A stretch of DNA of 64,000 nt from NCBI RefSeq assembly GCF_028476545.1, contig NW_026731652.1, forward strand, positions 310,001 to 374,000, read 5' to 3'. The position numbers and the translations under genes were made by a program. Positions 24,721 to 38,606 of the stretch are shown piece after piece. The notes beneath the pieces are model-generated. The model did not search any database, had not been told where the DNA came from, and saw only the letters and a program-made list of their open reading frames with translations. The stretch's first letter is position 1. Each line of letters begins with the position of its first letter. This DNA comes from Physella acuta. Lineage: Eukaryota; Mollusca; Gastropoda; Physidae.

Positions 24721-25539
24721 CACGGTCACCTTAAATTTGGCAAGTATCGCTTTCAATGAAATGGCAGCCACCAGCGTTCATAACCTCTTTCTACTTTAAC
24801 TCATATTTCACGTAGGCTGAAATAGACTCTCATAGAGACCATACATTGAAAACGTCTTCGTTCATCTATTTACTTCGTGTACTAAAATTACCCTTGTTTT
24901 ACATTTATCACGTACGGATGAACTATTTATTTACATATCAAAGCCATAGCTCTATTGACAACCTTTGTGGTGTTAGTCAGTTTTCTACGATTTAGCTCTT
25001 AAAGAAATAAATTTCTGATAAATGTTTTTAAAGACAAATGATTCAAGATACTCCTTTACAACACGTAGTTATAACATGAAAACAATATACATTTAACTGA
25101 ATAGGCTTATTTATTTATAAAAGAATCATTTAATTATTATTTATTTATTTAACAGCTTAATTGGCAAGTCTGAAGTAGGTTCAGGCCAGTCGTCAGTGAC
25201 GTCATAATTTGGCCTGGGAATCAGAGTCAACCAGACGAAGAATAAATGGACAATCGAGAATCTTCTGGAAAATAAAGCTTTATCCAATAATAAAATTAGA
25301 AAAGTGCAAAGCCCGTTTTCATGAGGTTTGAAGATCGATCACTGATCGAACGCTATTTGATGTGAACTCCCAGAATGACGCTAGACCAAGCGAATGATCT
25401 GATTGGAACGTTCGAGAAGACAGGGACTGATGACTAAACTATTACTCCTTACAGGCCTTTATTTGCCGGTGTTAGGCTATTTATAGAATCGATGCGAAGG
25501 CGTCTAGGACTTCCTGACTCCCTGAGATTAGAATTTTAC

Positions 25540-25665
25540 TGATTCACTGAGTTAAGAATTTCACAGACTCCTCGTGTTTAGAATTTCACTGACTCCATGA
25601 GTTTAGAATTTCACTGACTCAATGAGGTTAGAATTTGACTGACTCACTGAGTTTAGAAAACGAAG
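25540..25665. repeat. 30-bp repeat, about 4 copies
   Basis: Units of TTTAGAATTTCACTGACTC with ATGAG-type linkers. Confidence 0.8.
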
Positions 25666-25970
25666 AAATCTGACTCCGGTTAAATGACGCTGACTCTCCA
25701 TGTTAAGAGTGCCCAATTTAGAGCCAACTAATTAATTATATTTTAGTGTTTTAATTTCTACAAAATTAATTATGTAACATATACAACAAAAAAATTTAAT
25801 AGTACACCAAAACATTTACACAGAGCATAACAGATCTACCTGTTCTTTGTTTTCTGTATAAGTTTTATCTTAATATCACGAGCTTTAATGGAAGCTGTTA
25901 TAATCGTGTATACCTTCTCAAAAAGTATAAAATTCACGTGTAACCTACCCTTAGCATAATAACAGAAAGA

Positions 25971-26150
25971 GCGCTAATATGGTCTGACAGAGTTGGAGAT
26001 AATCCGCCTGGTCACCATGAAATATCTTGTCAGCTCTCCAGGTTTCAGAGAGAGCGCTAGTATGGTCTGACAGAGTTGGAGAGATTCTCCCTGGGTCACC
26101 ATGAAATCTCTTGCCAGCTCTCTAGGTCTCAATGAGATGACTGGATATCT
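25971..26150. repeat. ~82-bp tandem duplication
   Basis: Two diverged direct copies sharing TATGGTCTGACAGAGTTGGA, GGTCACCATGAAAT and CAGCTCTC.AGGT.TCA. Confidence 0.8.
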
Positions 26151-27308
26151 AGACAACAGTTCATTATTCCCCTTGATACCACACGTACAGCAACTAGGAA
26201 TTCAGAGTTACTTGTCTTGTATTACCATTAATTACACCACCCATAACACTAGGGGAGGGGACTCCGTTTTTCTCCGGTAAGGGGAAAAACTCATGTATCT
26301 TAATTTTACCGAAAGTCTGGTCAAATGACGACGATCGTTCTTACATACAGTCACAGAGCCATTGATTTTCATTGTAGCTTAGAGGTTTCTTTTCTCTGTC
26401 TTTAATGATGAATCATTCGAAGACCCAAGTTATTTTTCTAGGCAATCACAAACACGTAACCATGGTAAAGAGACCAATATTAGAAGTGATCTAACATTCA
26501 GTTTTCACTTATTAAAGTTATATTATTTTAAAAAAAAGAGGTTGAGTCTGATAGACCGATCTTAGACACTAGCCGTCGGTACCCGTTACACGTGAATTAT
26601 AGGCCTATTTTATAAAGTATTTTTCTCAAACAAGTATAACAGTAAAATAGTGATTGGTCAAAACGCAATGTGCTTTCTACACGTTAAACGATATTAGTGA
26701 CAAAGCAAAGAAATAACTAAATAGCTAAAAATCCGACAATTTTAAAATAACATTAGCTACCAATACCTATTAGAAAAACAAAAGCATACACATTATTAGT
26801 CAACACAACACCATATTAAATTCACGGGCTGATTAATAGACTTAAATGATTCCGTTAGAAACCCGGCTTTTCAATGGTATTTATGTTTGTTTTTTTTAAA
26901 ATAATTTGTATTACTTTTGGCCGAGAAAATTGTATATATCTTGATAAGTAGATCTATCGATCTAAATTAAATTTGAATGAGTTCATTTCTTTATATTCTA
27001 AAATTGGAAGATGACGACATTAGTTTTGTGTACTTTCCGTGGTATAAATAAACATGTGACATGTGACGTCATTATTTTTGCGTTCTTTTCATAACAAAAA
27101 ACTTATTTTTCCGGTTGCGTAATTAAAAATGTGTTTTTACATTCGAACATGCCTTTATTTTTATTTTCCTTCTTTAACTAAAATTTAGATTATACATTTA
27201 AAACATCCAACATATTTCAACAAAAGTCTCTATCTCTAACTCTTTGACTTCTCCGTATATTGCTGGACATACTGATCATATAGCCTCAAAAATGTTGCGT
27301 ACAGAGAG

Positions 27309-27342
27309 TGTGTGTGTGTGAGAGAGAGAGAGGGGGGGGGGG
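27309..27342. repeat. Compound microsatellite (GT)n(GA)nGn
   Basis: GT repeats, then GA repeats, then a G run, end to end. Confidence 0.95.
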
Positions 27343-27667
27343 GAAATGCGCACATGGGCTTTAAATATTAGGATGAACTTAAATCAGCATTTCTCTATAC
27401 CATTCGTCTGTCTACAAGTAATGTGTAACAAAACTTTGAAAATTTTTTGTTGTCTCAGAATGACGACTCTAAGACATATCACATTACCCATCAACTTCAG
27501 GTCACAAGGACATAGTTCTTTTTATATCCATTATCATGATTCTTGTCGTCAGTCTTCAAAGTGTACCCAAATGTCCGTCAAACGCATAATATACTTCATT
27601 ATGGCACAATGTACCTTTCTAAAGGAAAAGATACTCCAATTGGATATGTGAATGATTTTGCACTAAA

Positions 27668-27948
27668 AACACCCTCCACCCACACCCAGTAACCCCTCCA
27701 GTCTTCCAGGTACCCCGCCAACCACCACCAGCAACCCCCTCGAAACAACCCCAGTAACCCCTCCATAAACCCCAGCAACCCTCTCCACACATCCATAGCA
27801 ATCCTCTCCACATAGTAACTCATTCAAACACCCCCAGTAACCCCCTCCACACACCCCACAGCAACCCCCTCCACATAGTGACCCATTCAGACAACCCCAG
27901 CAACCCCTCCACATCCCCCTGCAACCTCCCCCCCCCCCCCCATAGATG
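27668..27948. repeat. C-rich degenerate minisatellite
   Basis: Variable units around CCCCAGTAACCCCTCCA and CACATAGTAACCCATTCA. Gly/Trp-rich minus-strand ORFs here are compositional artefacts. Confidence 0.8.
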
Positions 27949-29009
27949 ACTGATGCCCCAGACGCACGTGCATCATTACCGAATTGCCCCACATGGCGGG
28001 TCGACCTAATTCAACCAAATGGTCCTTTGTCTGCTTTTCTTTTCTTCCCGGTAATATTTTTACATTAACACGACACAGGGACATAACTCCAAAGTTGACA
28101 CAGGTACCTTACTTCAAGCACATATACCCCAATCCTAAAGAATATCGGTGTGCCCTTTGTAGTCATAGCTGAATGTAAAATTCAATCATTCATATACTAT
28201 TTGTAAGTGTTTAAGTGGTCTATCAAACTATTGAAAAGTCAGAGGCTACAACTGTACAAGATGGCGGTTGGGGTGTTGGAAGGGGTGATTAAGTGTGCGT
28301 TAAGGTTCGCGGACATAGGTACATATATACGCCACTGTCGACGTGAAAATTTAAAACAAAATTGATTTAAAACTTCAAACTGATGTAAAATTACTACATT
28401 TAACTTTAAAACTGATGTTTATAATGTGCTGGAAAATTGATATTTACAATTTTTATTGGCAGAGAGCAGTGCTTTAAACGATAAGATTTGATAGACAGAT
28501 AGTGTTAGGGCGAAATATGATTCATCTTGTTACACATAGCTCATATCTAAGTAACAAACACCCTAATTCTCATCTGTCTACCCAACGTGCTCACATAACG
28601 ACGCTCATTGTTCGTTTCACTTTACAACTAGTTAACAGAACGACCCACAATTTTCATCTGACATTCAGTAAACACGACCCGTTTTTATACTTCAACTAAT
28701 TTGTTCTATTAATGAACTTCCAAACGAAACGAAAATAGAAATCCGCGTCACGCATACAAAAAAAAAGGACAATCCGATCCTTACTCAGTGCCGCTAATCT
28801 TCAAGATGCGGAGATGTCCCTGCAATCAGGGGCGGTAATTGCTGTTACCTACGTCATCACGCTGCTCTCAACTTCCGGTCTCGTCTGAGGAATTCATTCC
28901 CATTCCAATAACGAGCAGACGACAGATACGGGGTGCATGATAACGGTTTCATTTGTGTCGGGGGTGGGGGGGAAGGGAGGCTGATGAGAGCTGGCGTTTC
29001 GTCGTCCAA

Positions 29010-29425
29010 CCCCTACACAGGCGTCCAACCCACACCCATCGTCCAACCCCTACACAGGCGTCCAACCCCTACCCGGACGTCCAACCCACACCCATCGTCC
29101 AACCCCTACCCAGGTGTCCAACCCCTGCCCGGCCGTCCAAACCCTACCCCGGCGTCCAACCTCATCCTGGGCGTCCAACCGCTACCGGGGCATCAAACCC
29201 CTAACCAGGCGTCCAACCCCACTCACAGTGTACAACCCTTACCTAGAAGTTCAAATTGAACCAGGCGTCCAACCCCCATCCGGGCGTCCTACCCCCACCC
29301 ATCGTCCAACTCCATCGTCCATCCTCTACCCGGGCTTTCTCTACCCCCGCTCATCGTCCTATCCCCACCCATCGTCCAACCCCTACCCGTCCAATCCCCC
29401 ACCCGGGCGTCCAACCCGGGACCGG
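29010..29425. repeat. 19-bp C-rich minisatellite, about 21 copies
   Basis: Units of GTCCAACCCCTACCCGGGC with variants. Open plus-strand frames rich in Pro/Asn/Ser are artefacts. The sense strand of the receptor intron is G-rich here (GGGTAGGGGTTGG). Confidence 0.93.
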
Positions 29426-29508
29426 CGTCTACCCAAAGAACAAATTGATTCATCAAGTTGTTGCCACGTACCGATGTAAATGTTGTTTTTTTTTCAAATC
29501 GCCGTGAC

Positions 29509-31108
29509 GTAGCTCACTAGCAGCCCACCCTACTCACTAGCAGCCCACCCACTCACTAGCAGCCCACCCCACTCACTAGCAGCCCACCCCACCCCACTCA
29601 CTAGCAGCCCACCCCACTCACTAGCAGCCCATCCCACCCCACTCACTAGCAGCCCACCCCACTCACTAGCAGCCCATCCCACCCCACTCACTAGCAGCCC
29701 ATCCCACCCCACTCACTAGCAGCCCATCCCACCCCACTCACTAGCAGCCCCCCACCCCACTCACTAGCAGCCCACCCCACTCACTAGCAGCCCCCCACCC
29801 CACTCACTAGCAGCCCCCCACCCCACTCACTATCAGCCCAACCCACCACACTCACTAGCAGCCCACCCCACTCACTATCAGCCCAACCCACCACACTCAC
29901 TAGCAGCCCACCCCACTCACTAGCAGCCCACCCCACCCCACTCACTAGCAGCCCACCCCACTCACTAGCAGCCCACCCCACCCTACTCACTAGAACCCCA
30001 CCCCACTCACTAGCAGCCCACCCCACTCACTAGCAGCCCACCCCACTCACTAGCAGCCCACCCCACTCACTAGCAGCCCCCCACCCCACTCACTAGCGGC
30101 CTACCGCACTCACTAGCAGCCCACCCCACTCACTAGCAGCCCACCCCACTCACTAGCAGCCCACCTAACTCACTAGCAGCCCACCCCACTCACTAGCAGC
30201 CCACCCCACTCACTAGCAGCCCCCACCCCACTCACTAGCAGCCCACCTCACTCACTAGCAGCCCACCCCACTCACTAGCAGCCCACCCCACTCACTAGCA
30301 GCCCACCCCACTCACTAGCAGCCCCCCCCACTCACTAGCAGCCCCCCACCCCACTCACTAGCAGCCCCCCACCCCACTCACTAGCAGCCCCCCACCCCAC
30401 TCACTAGCAGCCCACCCCACTCACTAGCAGCCCACCCCACTCACTAGCAGCCCATCCCACCCCACTCACTAGCAGCCCATCCCACCCCACTCACTAGCAG
30501 CCCACCCCACCCACTAGCAGCCCACCCCACTCACTAGCAGCCCATCCCACCCCACTCACTAGCAGCCCACCCCACTCACTAGCAACCCACCCCACTCACT
30601 AGCAGCCCACCACACCCCACTCACTAGCAGCCCACCCCACTCACTAGCAGCCCACCACACCCCACTCACTAGCAGCCCACCCCACCCACTAGCAGCCCAC
30701 CCCACTCACTAGCAGCCCACCCCATCCACTCACTAGCAGCCCACCCCAATCACTAGCAGCCCACCCCACCCCACTTACTAGCAGCCCCCCCACCCCACTC
30801 ACTAGCAGCCCACCCCACTCACTAGCAGCCCACCCCACTCACTAGCAGCCCACCCCACTCACTAGCAGCCCACCCCACCCCACTCACTAGCAGCCCACCC
30901 CACCCCACTCACTAGCAGCCCACCCCACCCCACTCACTAGCAACCCACCCCACCCCACTCACTAGTAACCCACCCACCCCACTCACTAGCAACCCACCCC
31001 ACCCCACTCACTAGCAGCCCACCCCACCCCACCCCATTCACTAACAGCCCACCCCACTCACTAGAAACCCACCCCACTCACTAGCAGCCCACCCCACCCC
31101 ACCCCGTT
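29509..31108. repeat. 1.6-kb satellite block, 20-bp unit, about 75 copies
   Basis: The largest array in the window. The basic unit is CAGCCCACCCCACTCACTAG, with insertions of CACC or CC giving 22- to 25-bp variants. On the sense strand of the receptor gene each unit reads CTAGTGAGTGGGGTGGGCTG, so it carries the donor-like hexamer GTGAGT followed by two G runs. No coding content. Confidence 0.97.
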
Positions 31109-31299
31109 TAATAAAACTTCACTAACATGAATTATCACATTATTTGTTTTCTTTTCAGAAAATCTCACTGTTTGTTTTAAAGTCTCTTCTTGTGTCTGAT
31201 AGAATAATCGACAATCGAATTTTTTTTTCGGTTACTCGAATAATTTGATGGTTCTAGCAAACAATTATTATCAAATCAATATGATTTGATAATCTTAAA

Positions 31300-31578
31300 C
31301 AATACACACTAACAATCACACTAACAATCATACTAAAATCACACGAACAATCATATTAACAATCACACTAACAATCAATCCCACTAACAATCAATTACAC
31401 TAACAATCACACTGACAAACACTCTAATGATCACACAAACAATCACACTAACAATCACACTAACAATCACACTAACAATCACACTGACAATCACACTGAC
31501 AATCACACTGACAATCACACTAACAATCACACTTACAATCATGCAAACAATCACACAAAGAATCACACTTAACTCTTG
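31300..31578. repeat. 12-bp minisatellite, about 22 copies
   Basis: Units of ACAATCACACTA with small variants. The 12-bp period leaves frames open on both strands (Thr/Ile and Val/Ile repeats), which are not genes. Confidence 0.94.
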
Positions 31579-31844
31579 CTCAGTCTCAAGTGAGTATACA
31601 TACAAGACACAAAAGTTTAAATGAAAATCTTCAGGATATAATTTTTTTTTTTAAATTAGGAATCTCATATACACACATGAAGTTTAATGAAAGTAAACTG
31701 AAAATATATCCAACTTTATCGGCCTATACGAAATGCGTCAAACTTGAAACTTGATTATCATGTTCATTCAAAAAATTTTTATACTGAAAATGTGATCCCC
31801 ATATTCATACAATAGCTTAAACATTGAAACATTAAGACAATATG

Positions 31845-32320
31845 TGTACCTAAAGTTTAATGACTTGAAACATAAAGACATAATGTGTACCAGAAGTTTT
31901 ATGACTGAAACACAAAGACAAAATGTGTACCTAAAGTTGAATGACTTGAAACATAAAGATAAAATGTGTACCTAAAGTTGAATGACTTGAAACATAAAGA
32001 CAAAATGTGTACCTAAAGTTGAATGACTTGAAACATAAAGACAAAATGTATACCTAAAGTTGAATGACTTGAAACATAAAGACATAATGTGTACCAGAAG
32101 TTTTATGACTGAAACACAAAGACAAAATGTGTACCTAAAGTTGAATGACTTGAAACATAAAGACAAAATGTGTACCTAAAGTTGAATGACTTGAAACATA
32201 AAGACAAAATGTGTACCTAAAGTTGAATGACTTGAAACATAAAGACAAAATGTATACCTAAAGTTGAATGACTTGAAACATAAAGACAAAATGTATACCT
32301 AAAGTTGAATGACTTGAAAC
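31845..32320. repeat. 42-bp minisatellite, about 11 copies
   Basis: Units containing TGACTTGAAACATAAAGACA and AAATGTGTACCTAAAGTTGA. A variant unit with CAGAAGTTTTATGACTGAA occurs twice, at about 31890 and 32093, suggesting a block duplication inside the array. Confidence 0.94.
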
Positions 32321-32469
32321 CAGACGTGACCACCAAAAACGAATATCTCATGGCCTGAAGTATCAGTCATTAAAGTAACAAGCTCATAGGTTGATAGGTT
32401 TCCACGAGCCTTAAGAAAATTAAATATTTATAAAACACTTTGCTTAAGCACGCCAAGATTTGTGGCTGC

Positions 32470-32868
32470 TTATTTCATCTATAGTAGTTCATGTTGAGGA
32501 TATACGTGTCCAGCTTATTTCGTCTACAGTAGTTCATGTTGAGGATATAGGTCTACAGCTTATTTTGTCTACAGTAGTTCATGTTGAGGATATACATCTA
32601 CAGCTTATTTCGTCTACAGTAGTTCATGTTGAGGATATACATCTACAGCTTATTTCATCTATAGTAGTTCATGTTGAGGATATACGTATCCAGCTTATTT
32701 CGTCTACAGTAGTTCATGTTGAGGATATACGTATCCAGCTTATTTCGTCTACAGTAGTTCATGTTGAGGATATACATCTACAGCTTATTTCATCTATAGT
32801 AGTTCATGTTGAGGATATACGTATCCAGCTTATTTCGTCTACAGTAGTTCATGTTGAGGATATACAGC
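32470..32868. repeat. 45-bp minisatellite, about 9 copies
   Basis: Units containing AGTTCATGTTGAGGATATAC and CAGCTTATTTCGTCTACAGT. Because 45 is divisible by 3, a 154-codon plus-strand ORF spans the array. It is a period artefact. Confidence 0.94.
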
Positions 32869-33524
32869 CACCACGCCTATCAGTTTCTTTACGCAACGAT
32901 TTTATAAAAAGTTACAGATTTTGAGTAGATCTATATACCTTTTTCTGCTTGACGCACAACTGAAAGCTATATTTATCTTAATTTAGTTTACTTGTATTTT
33001 GTGTTCAAACATTGATAAAACATCCAATCATAATACTAAAATTAGACAATCCTCCATTCCCCCTTCCATCACAATAAAAAGATTCTACCCCTTTTGTGTT
33101 GGAGCGGTTCGTCTCTCTAGTAATGAAAAGACCCCCTACCCTACTTTAACACCCTTTTAAGCCCTCCTACCTCGCCCCCAGCCCCCCCCCCCCCCTTCAA
33201 TGACCTACTGCCGAGAGACTACAGACCGTTACATGTTCGTTCTGCGTCATTTCCGGTACCAAGCTAGGCCCGCCCCCCCCCCCTCACTAGATGGCGCTGA
33301 ACGTCGTTAATTTCAGTTTGAAATATATGGATGAGATATTTGTGCCGCTTTAGACTTCATCTATCAAGTTATGAAAGTATTTCAAACGCAACGTCATTTA
33401 AAGTTGGGTGGATCGTTACACGTCATTGTCATTAAAATAAGTTGCGAGTTTGATAGCACTGAGTAAACTGGAGCTTTTGTTTGGCGAAAAATGCATGTGT
33501 ACATATGGTGTTTCTTGTGGTCAT

Positions 33525-34320
33525 GTTTGTACTGAAGTGGTTTGAGGCTATCTAAATACTTTGTGATTAGTGGGTTTGTGGCTATCTAAATACTTTGTGA
33601 TTAGTGGGTTTGTGGCTATCTAAATACTTTGTGATTAGTTGTTTGTGGCTGTCTAAATACTTTGTGATTAGTGGGTTTGTGGCTATCTAAATACTTTGTG
33701 ATTAGTTGTTTGTGGCTGTCTAAATACTTTGTGATTAGTGGGTTTGTGGCTATCTAAATACTTTGTGATTAGTGGGTTTGTGGCTATCTAAATACTTTGT
33801 GATTAGTGGGTTTGTGGCTATCTAAATACTTTGTGATTAGTTGTTTGTGGCTGTCTAAATACTTTGTGATTAGTGGGTTTGTGGCTATCTAAATACTTTG
33901 TGATTAGTGGGTTTGTGGCTATCTAAATACTTTGTGATTAGTGGGTTTGTGGCTATCTAAATACTTTGTGATTAGTGGGTTTGTGGCTATCTAAATACTT
34001 TGTGATTAGTGGGTTTGTGGCTATCTAAATACTTTGTGATTAGTGGGTTTGTGGCTATCTAAATACTTTGTGATTAGTTGGTTTGTGGCTGTTGATGAAT
34101 GGTAGTTAAAGTTGGGGGGGGGGGGGGCTTGCTGTAAAGATTTGAATGACTTAGTGGGTTTGTGGCTGTCTAAATACTTTTTAATTAATGAGTTTGTGGC
34201 TATATAAATATTTTATAATTAGTGGGTTTGAGGCTATCTAAATATTTTGTGATTAGTTGTTTGTGGCTGTCTAAATACTTTGTGATTAGTGGGTTTGAGG
34301 CTATCTAAATACTTAGTGAT
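33525..34320. repeat. 33/34-bp minisatellite, about 20 copies
   Basis: Two unit types alternate irregularly. One is 34 bp (GTGGGTTTGTGGCTATC then TAAATACTTTGTGATTA). The other is 33 bp, with GTTGTTTGTGGCTGTC. An interruption with a poly-G run lies at 34090-34140, followed by more diverged units. Confidence 0.95.
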
Positions 34321-34322
34321 TA

Positions 34323-34436
34323 GTGTCGGGTGTGTCGCCCCACCCATGGGCGTGTCGGGTGTGTCGCCCCACCCATGGGCGTGTCGGGTGTGTCGCCCCA
34401 CCCACATGTGTGTAAGGTGTGGAGCTCCACCCACGT
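34323..34436. repeat. 29-bp minisatellite, 4 copies
   Basis: Units of GTGTCGGGTGTGTCGCCC then CACCCATGGGC, period exactly 29 bp (34323, 34352). The last copy is diverged. Confidence 0.92.
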
Positions 34437-34526
34437 ATATTTCCATATAAATTCAATTTCGTTGCGAGGGGGGGGGGGGGGAGGGCGATAGACTCTCTTT
34501 GGGAGAGATTCCTGGAAGAAACACTG
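34437..34526. mobile_element. hAT-type MITE, family A, truncated copy 2
   Basis: Retains the right half: CATATAAATTCAATTTCGTT, a poly-G run, and the right end CCTGGAAGAAACACTG at 34511-34526. The left half is missing, apparently cut off where the 29-bp array begins. Confidence 0.75.
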
Positions 34527-35026
34527 CCTACACTTTAAACCAATTTATACACACACACACATGCACAGAGATACACAAAAACACACACACACACATAAAC
34601 ATACACATACACCCACACCAACTCGAATTTCCGTCAATATTATCACACAACCGATCTAGATGTTTTCATTCCATTTTTATGAATTTAAATGATGCTTATT
34701 AACGAAACCAGCATTGGGAATTAATCCGATATTTAAAATAAAACCTGATTAAAAAATCTAAACTTAGATAATATTGTGTTTGATGTAAATTAGATCAGGT
34801 TTTTTTACTTGTTTATAACTGTTTTAAGTTGGAGTTAATTAATTTATTTAAAAATTAAAAATTAAAATGCCTGACCACAGCCTTCTGTCTAGGTGGTTCG
34901 CCTTGGTCAAAAACATTTGGCTGATGACGTTCATCGAGGAACTCTTGCACCATGGCCGGTGACTTTTGAAAAGTTTGGAATGTTTCAAATCTATGTGTCA
35001 TCAAACCCTCATCAGAATAAACCTCT

Positions 35027-35188
35027 GTTAAAAAAAAACTTCTTTGTTAACAAACTTCTTTGTTAACAAACTTCTTTGTTAACAAACCTCTTTGTTAACA
35101 AACTTCTTTGTTATCAAACTTCTTTGTTCTCAAACTTCTTTGTTCTCAAACTTCTTTGTTCTCAAACTTCTTTGTTATCAAAATTCTG
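35027..35188. repeat. 16-bp minisatellite, about 10 copies
   Basis: Units of AACAAACTTCTTTGTT, later AACTTCTTTGTTCTCA. Each unit is itself partly palindromic (AACAAA/TTTGTT). Confidence 0.9.
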
Positions 35189-36289
35189 TGTTAACGCATA
35201 ATATTTGCTAACACAACCTTGTATTAACTAGCCTCTGTGTTAACAAACTTCTGTTAAAACCTTTATGCTATGAAACTCTGCATTAAGACATTGATTAAGC
35301 CGGATTAATTTAACAGTGGTTGGAGAATGTTGACGAAAAAAAAAATTGTGGTTCAGACACGTCACGACCTCGACAAGGGAATAAAACTCTTTTATCATTT
35401 GAATGGATTTCCTAAAACTTGGCTCGCGAGAAAATGTGCGTCACCCGGCGTCTTTGATTTGACTCAAACATGTGGTAAAAATGTGATATGAAGCCATGTA
35501 ACAGCACGAAGCATGACGAAATGGAATTTTCGATAATTTTTTACAGATGAAATCCCGAAAATTCTCGAAAATTAAATTACGGATATTTTGTATTTTCATC
35601 GTATTGCCCGCACTGTTATTAAGATAAAAAGGTGGGCGTTAGACCGTTTCCAATGAAGCAATTTTATTTTATTGGGAGATATTATTTTTTTGGACAATGT
35701 TTACATTGTGGAATTTTTTTTTTAGTTTGACGCTGTCCATTCCATCTCAAAATTAGATTAGTTTCGTTGTCTTATATTTAAAAGGTTTTTGTTTTTTTAG
35801 TTCTCCGATAAAAATGCGGCGTGTTTATGCTCGCTTGATGCGTGGCGTGGGATATGTTGACGTTTTATGTCGTGAGCGACACTGCATACAATCGTTCAAA
35901 CAATTTAAAGACATTTTCCCTCAGAAACAATCTATAGCTAGCTTCCCAATCCTGTGGGTGTGTATAGCAACATAGATTGTTGATCAAGAGTCGCAGCAAA
36001 TATTTAATGGTTTTCCCATAATTTTATTACAAGAAATAAAGTTTACATGTTCATACTAAATCAACAGTCGCTAAGGCAAATTACATCTCATTAACGGCGT
36101 ACGACTGTTTAGCTTGTTGAAATCCGTTTAAATTCCTTTCTTTCAAACATTTGAACAGTACAATTTGTGAATTTTTACTAGATGCTCACTTGAGCGTGCT
36201 CCCTAAAACAACCAACTACTACGCAAGCTTGGACAATCAAGTCAAAGCTGCAACCATCTTTATGGATAATCAATAATTATACTTTAGAA

Positions 36290-36500
36290 GAATCAACAAC
36301 TACACTCTAGGATAGTACACATTTGCACTTTAGGATAATCAACAACTACTCTCTAGGATAGTACACATTTGCACTATAGGATAATCAACAACCAAATTCT
36401 AGGTACTAGGATTATAATCAACTATACTCCGGGATAAGGGACAATTTACTTTAAGCACAATTACTACACCAAAGAATAATATCAACAACGATACTCGGAT
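36290..36500. repeat. Degenerate repeat of GGATAATCAACAACTAC
   Basis: About seven loosely spaced units, including a clean pair with ACTCTAGGATAGTACACATT. A second A+T-rich field of ACACGAATAAATA motifs lies at 36780-36970. Confidence 0.7.
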
Positions 36501-37354
36501 AATCTACAACTACATCATAAAATAGAAAAAACTAATCATGATAAGAAACATTAACAAGAAAGAAAACTGAACGATTATACTTAAAGTTATTCTAATAATT
36601 TTTGTTGAAATAAAATTTAAAATCTCTCACCCATACCCCAATATAATCAAAGAACACGTTTACATCAGGCTACGCTCTATGACGGTATTGACTTTCTGTT
36701 AACATTGTGAAAGTGGGAACAAAGTCATCTAAACCCAAATAATCCTCACCATTACAATGTTAATAAAAATGTACATAAGAATAAGTACATGCATACGAAT
36801 AAATACACACACACACACACGAATAAATACGTAAATACATATAATTTACACTCACGAATGAATATGCACAAGAATAAATTAATGCTCAAGAATATAACAC
36901 AAACGAATAGATATGTAGAAAAAATAAATACATATACACGAATAAATATACACAGGAATAAATAAGTGAAGACAAATAACTCAGAGTTAATTAATTAGCT
37001 TGAGTATTGATTACATCGTCAGTGACGGGCACAAAAGAGGCCTGGTGGGGAATCGTTTTAATATTAATGACAGGTCTCACCGCCTCAATGTATTTAGATT
37101 CTGTTGCCAACTTTTAAATAAGATGTAGGCTTTTTTTTTTTTTTTTTTACTTTTTCCTGTGTTGTCTGCTTTTTCCTTTGTCTGCTTTTTGTTGTCTGCG
37201 TCTGGTTTCTGTCACCTTTAACTGTCGGTCGATTTGATATATATCTTATATCAAGTCGGATTATTTTTATTTGCATGATTAGTAACTGGTGATACTTGAT
37301 GGTGGTAAATATCTGGATAGCCTTTTGTATTAGAGAGTTGTCCATTAATAAATG

Positions 37355-37800
37355 ACATGTGTCACTATGCACGAGTCACCACACACGTGTCACTATACAC
37401 GTGTCACCATACAGTAAAGCGTGACTATGCAGTGTTGTGTCACCACCTAATTTATGTGATTAGGCCCTCACTGATTCTTACATCCCTTAAAAGATCAATG
37501 CCGAATACAAGGCAGTACACTTATACTCTAGAATCCATGTCACCACATGTTTGAGTCACCACGCTGTCATGTGTTACCCCCAAATTCATGTGTTACAACA
37601 CTTTAATGTGTCACCACACCGACATTGACAATTGGCGCTGTTTTTAGAGTTGACCAGATGCAAACTGCAACATGTGACAAAGCTAGAATCTAAACGTGAT
37701 AGAAATACAATTTAACGTGGAGATTAACGTGACAAAGGTACCGTCTGTCGTGACAGCTCTACGTGACAGCATCACCCCTTGACGTGACGGTTAACGTGAC
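37355..37800. repeat. Scattered GTGTCACCA and ACGTGACA motifs
   Basis: Loose repetition of CACGTGTCAC at 37358-37410, GTCACCAC at 37535-37620 and ACGTGACAG at 37730-37810. Too diverged for a fixed period. Confidence 0.5.
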
Positions 37801-38394
37801 AAGCGAGACGTGAGCTGAGGTGACGTCTGGTCACGCCCCATCGATGTACGTCTTTCAACGTCTGCCACGCCACTCACGCCAAAACTAAACGGCTCAAAAA
37901 CCGATCTGATTTCAAGCCCCGCCCACAAACACGCATGACCTACTTGGTTCACGCCTCAACAGGAAACACACCTCTGTTTCGCCCCACCCACAATCACACC
38001 ATCTTAAGGGCGCCCTTGTTGGGAACTATCCCTAGAACCGAAAACAACTATAGGGTCTATGGTAGAGAGTTTACAATGTTATCATGTAGGTACAGTTTTT
38101 CAATTTAAGATTGACCTTGACTTTTCAAAAATCCTAAACCTAAATCCAAACATATCCATCAAGAATTACAACAAAAACATGTCATATCTGTTTAGGGGTT
38201 TTTGAGCAGCTTTCAAGGTCATGTAAAAAAATATTTTAAGATCTAGCCGGTAATCTAAGGATAGGAAACTATCGGAAAAGGGGAAGAAACTCTCCAAAAG
38301 GGGAGGTAAGAGGGCATCTACTTTACCAAAATTCTCGTACCTTTCAGTTGTTGTTTCAATACACAGCAGCACATCTTTTTGCTCAAACAAGATA

Positions 38395-38606
38395 CTTCGC
38401 AGGGACCACAAAATTTCACATGGACAACAAAATTTTACAAGGACCAAAAAATTTCACAGGGACAACAAAATTTTACAGGGACAATAACATTTTACAGGGA
38501 CCACACAATTTTACAGGAACAACAAAATTTTACTGGGACCACACAATTTCACATGGACAACATAATTTGGTGCGAACAACAAAATTTCAAAGGGACAAAA
38601 AAAATG
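38395..38606. repeat. 19-bp minisatellite, about 11 copies
   Basis: Units of GGGACAACAAAATTTTACA with variants (GGGACCACACAATTTCACA). ORFs in all frames are artefacts. Confidence 0.93.

Noticed and set aside
29509-31108. CRISPR-like regular array
   Set aside because: Direct head-to-tail units without unique spacers, in animal DNA. It is a satellite.
32460-32924. 154-codon repetitive ORF
   Set aside because: 45-bp array in frame. No start context, signal or homology.
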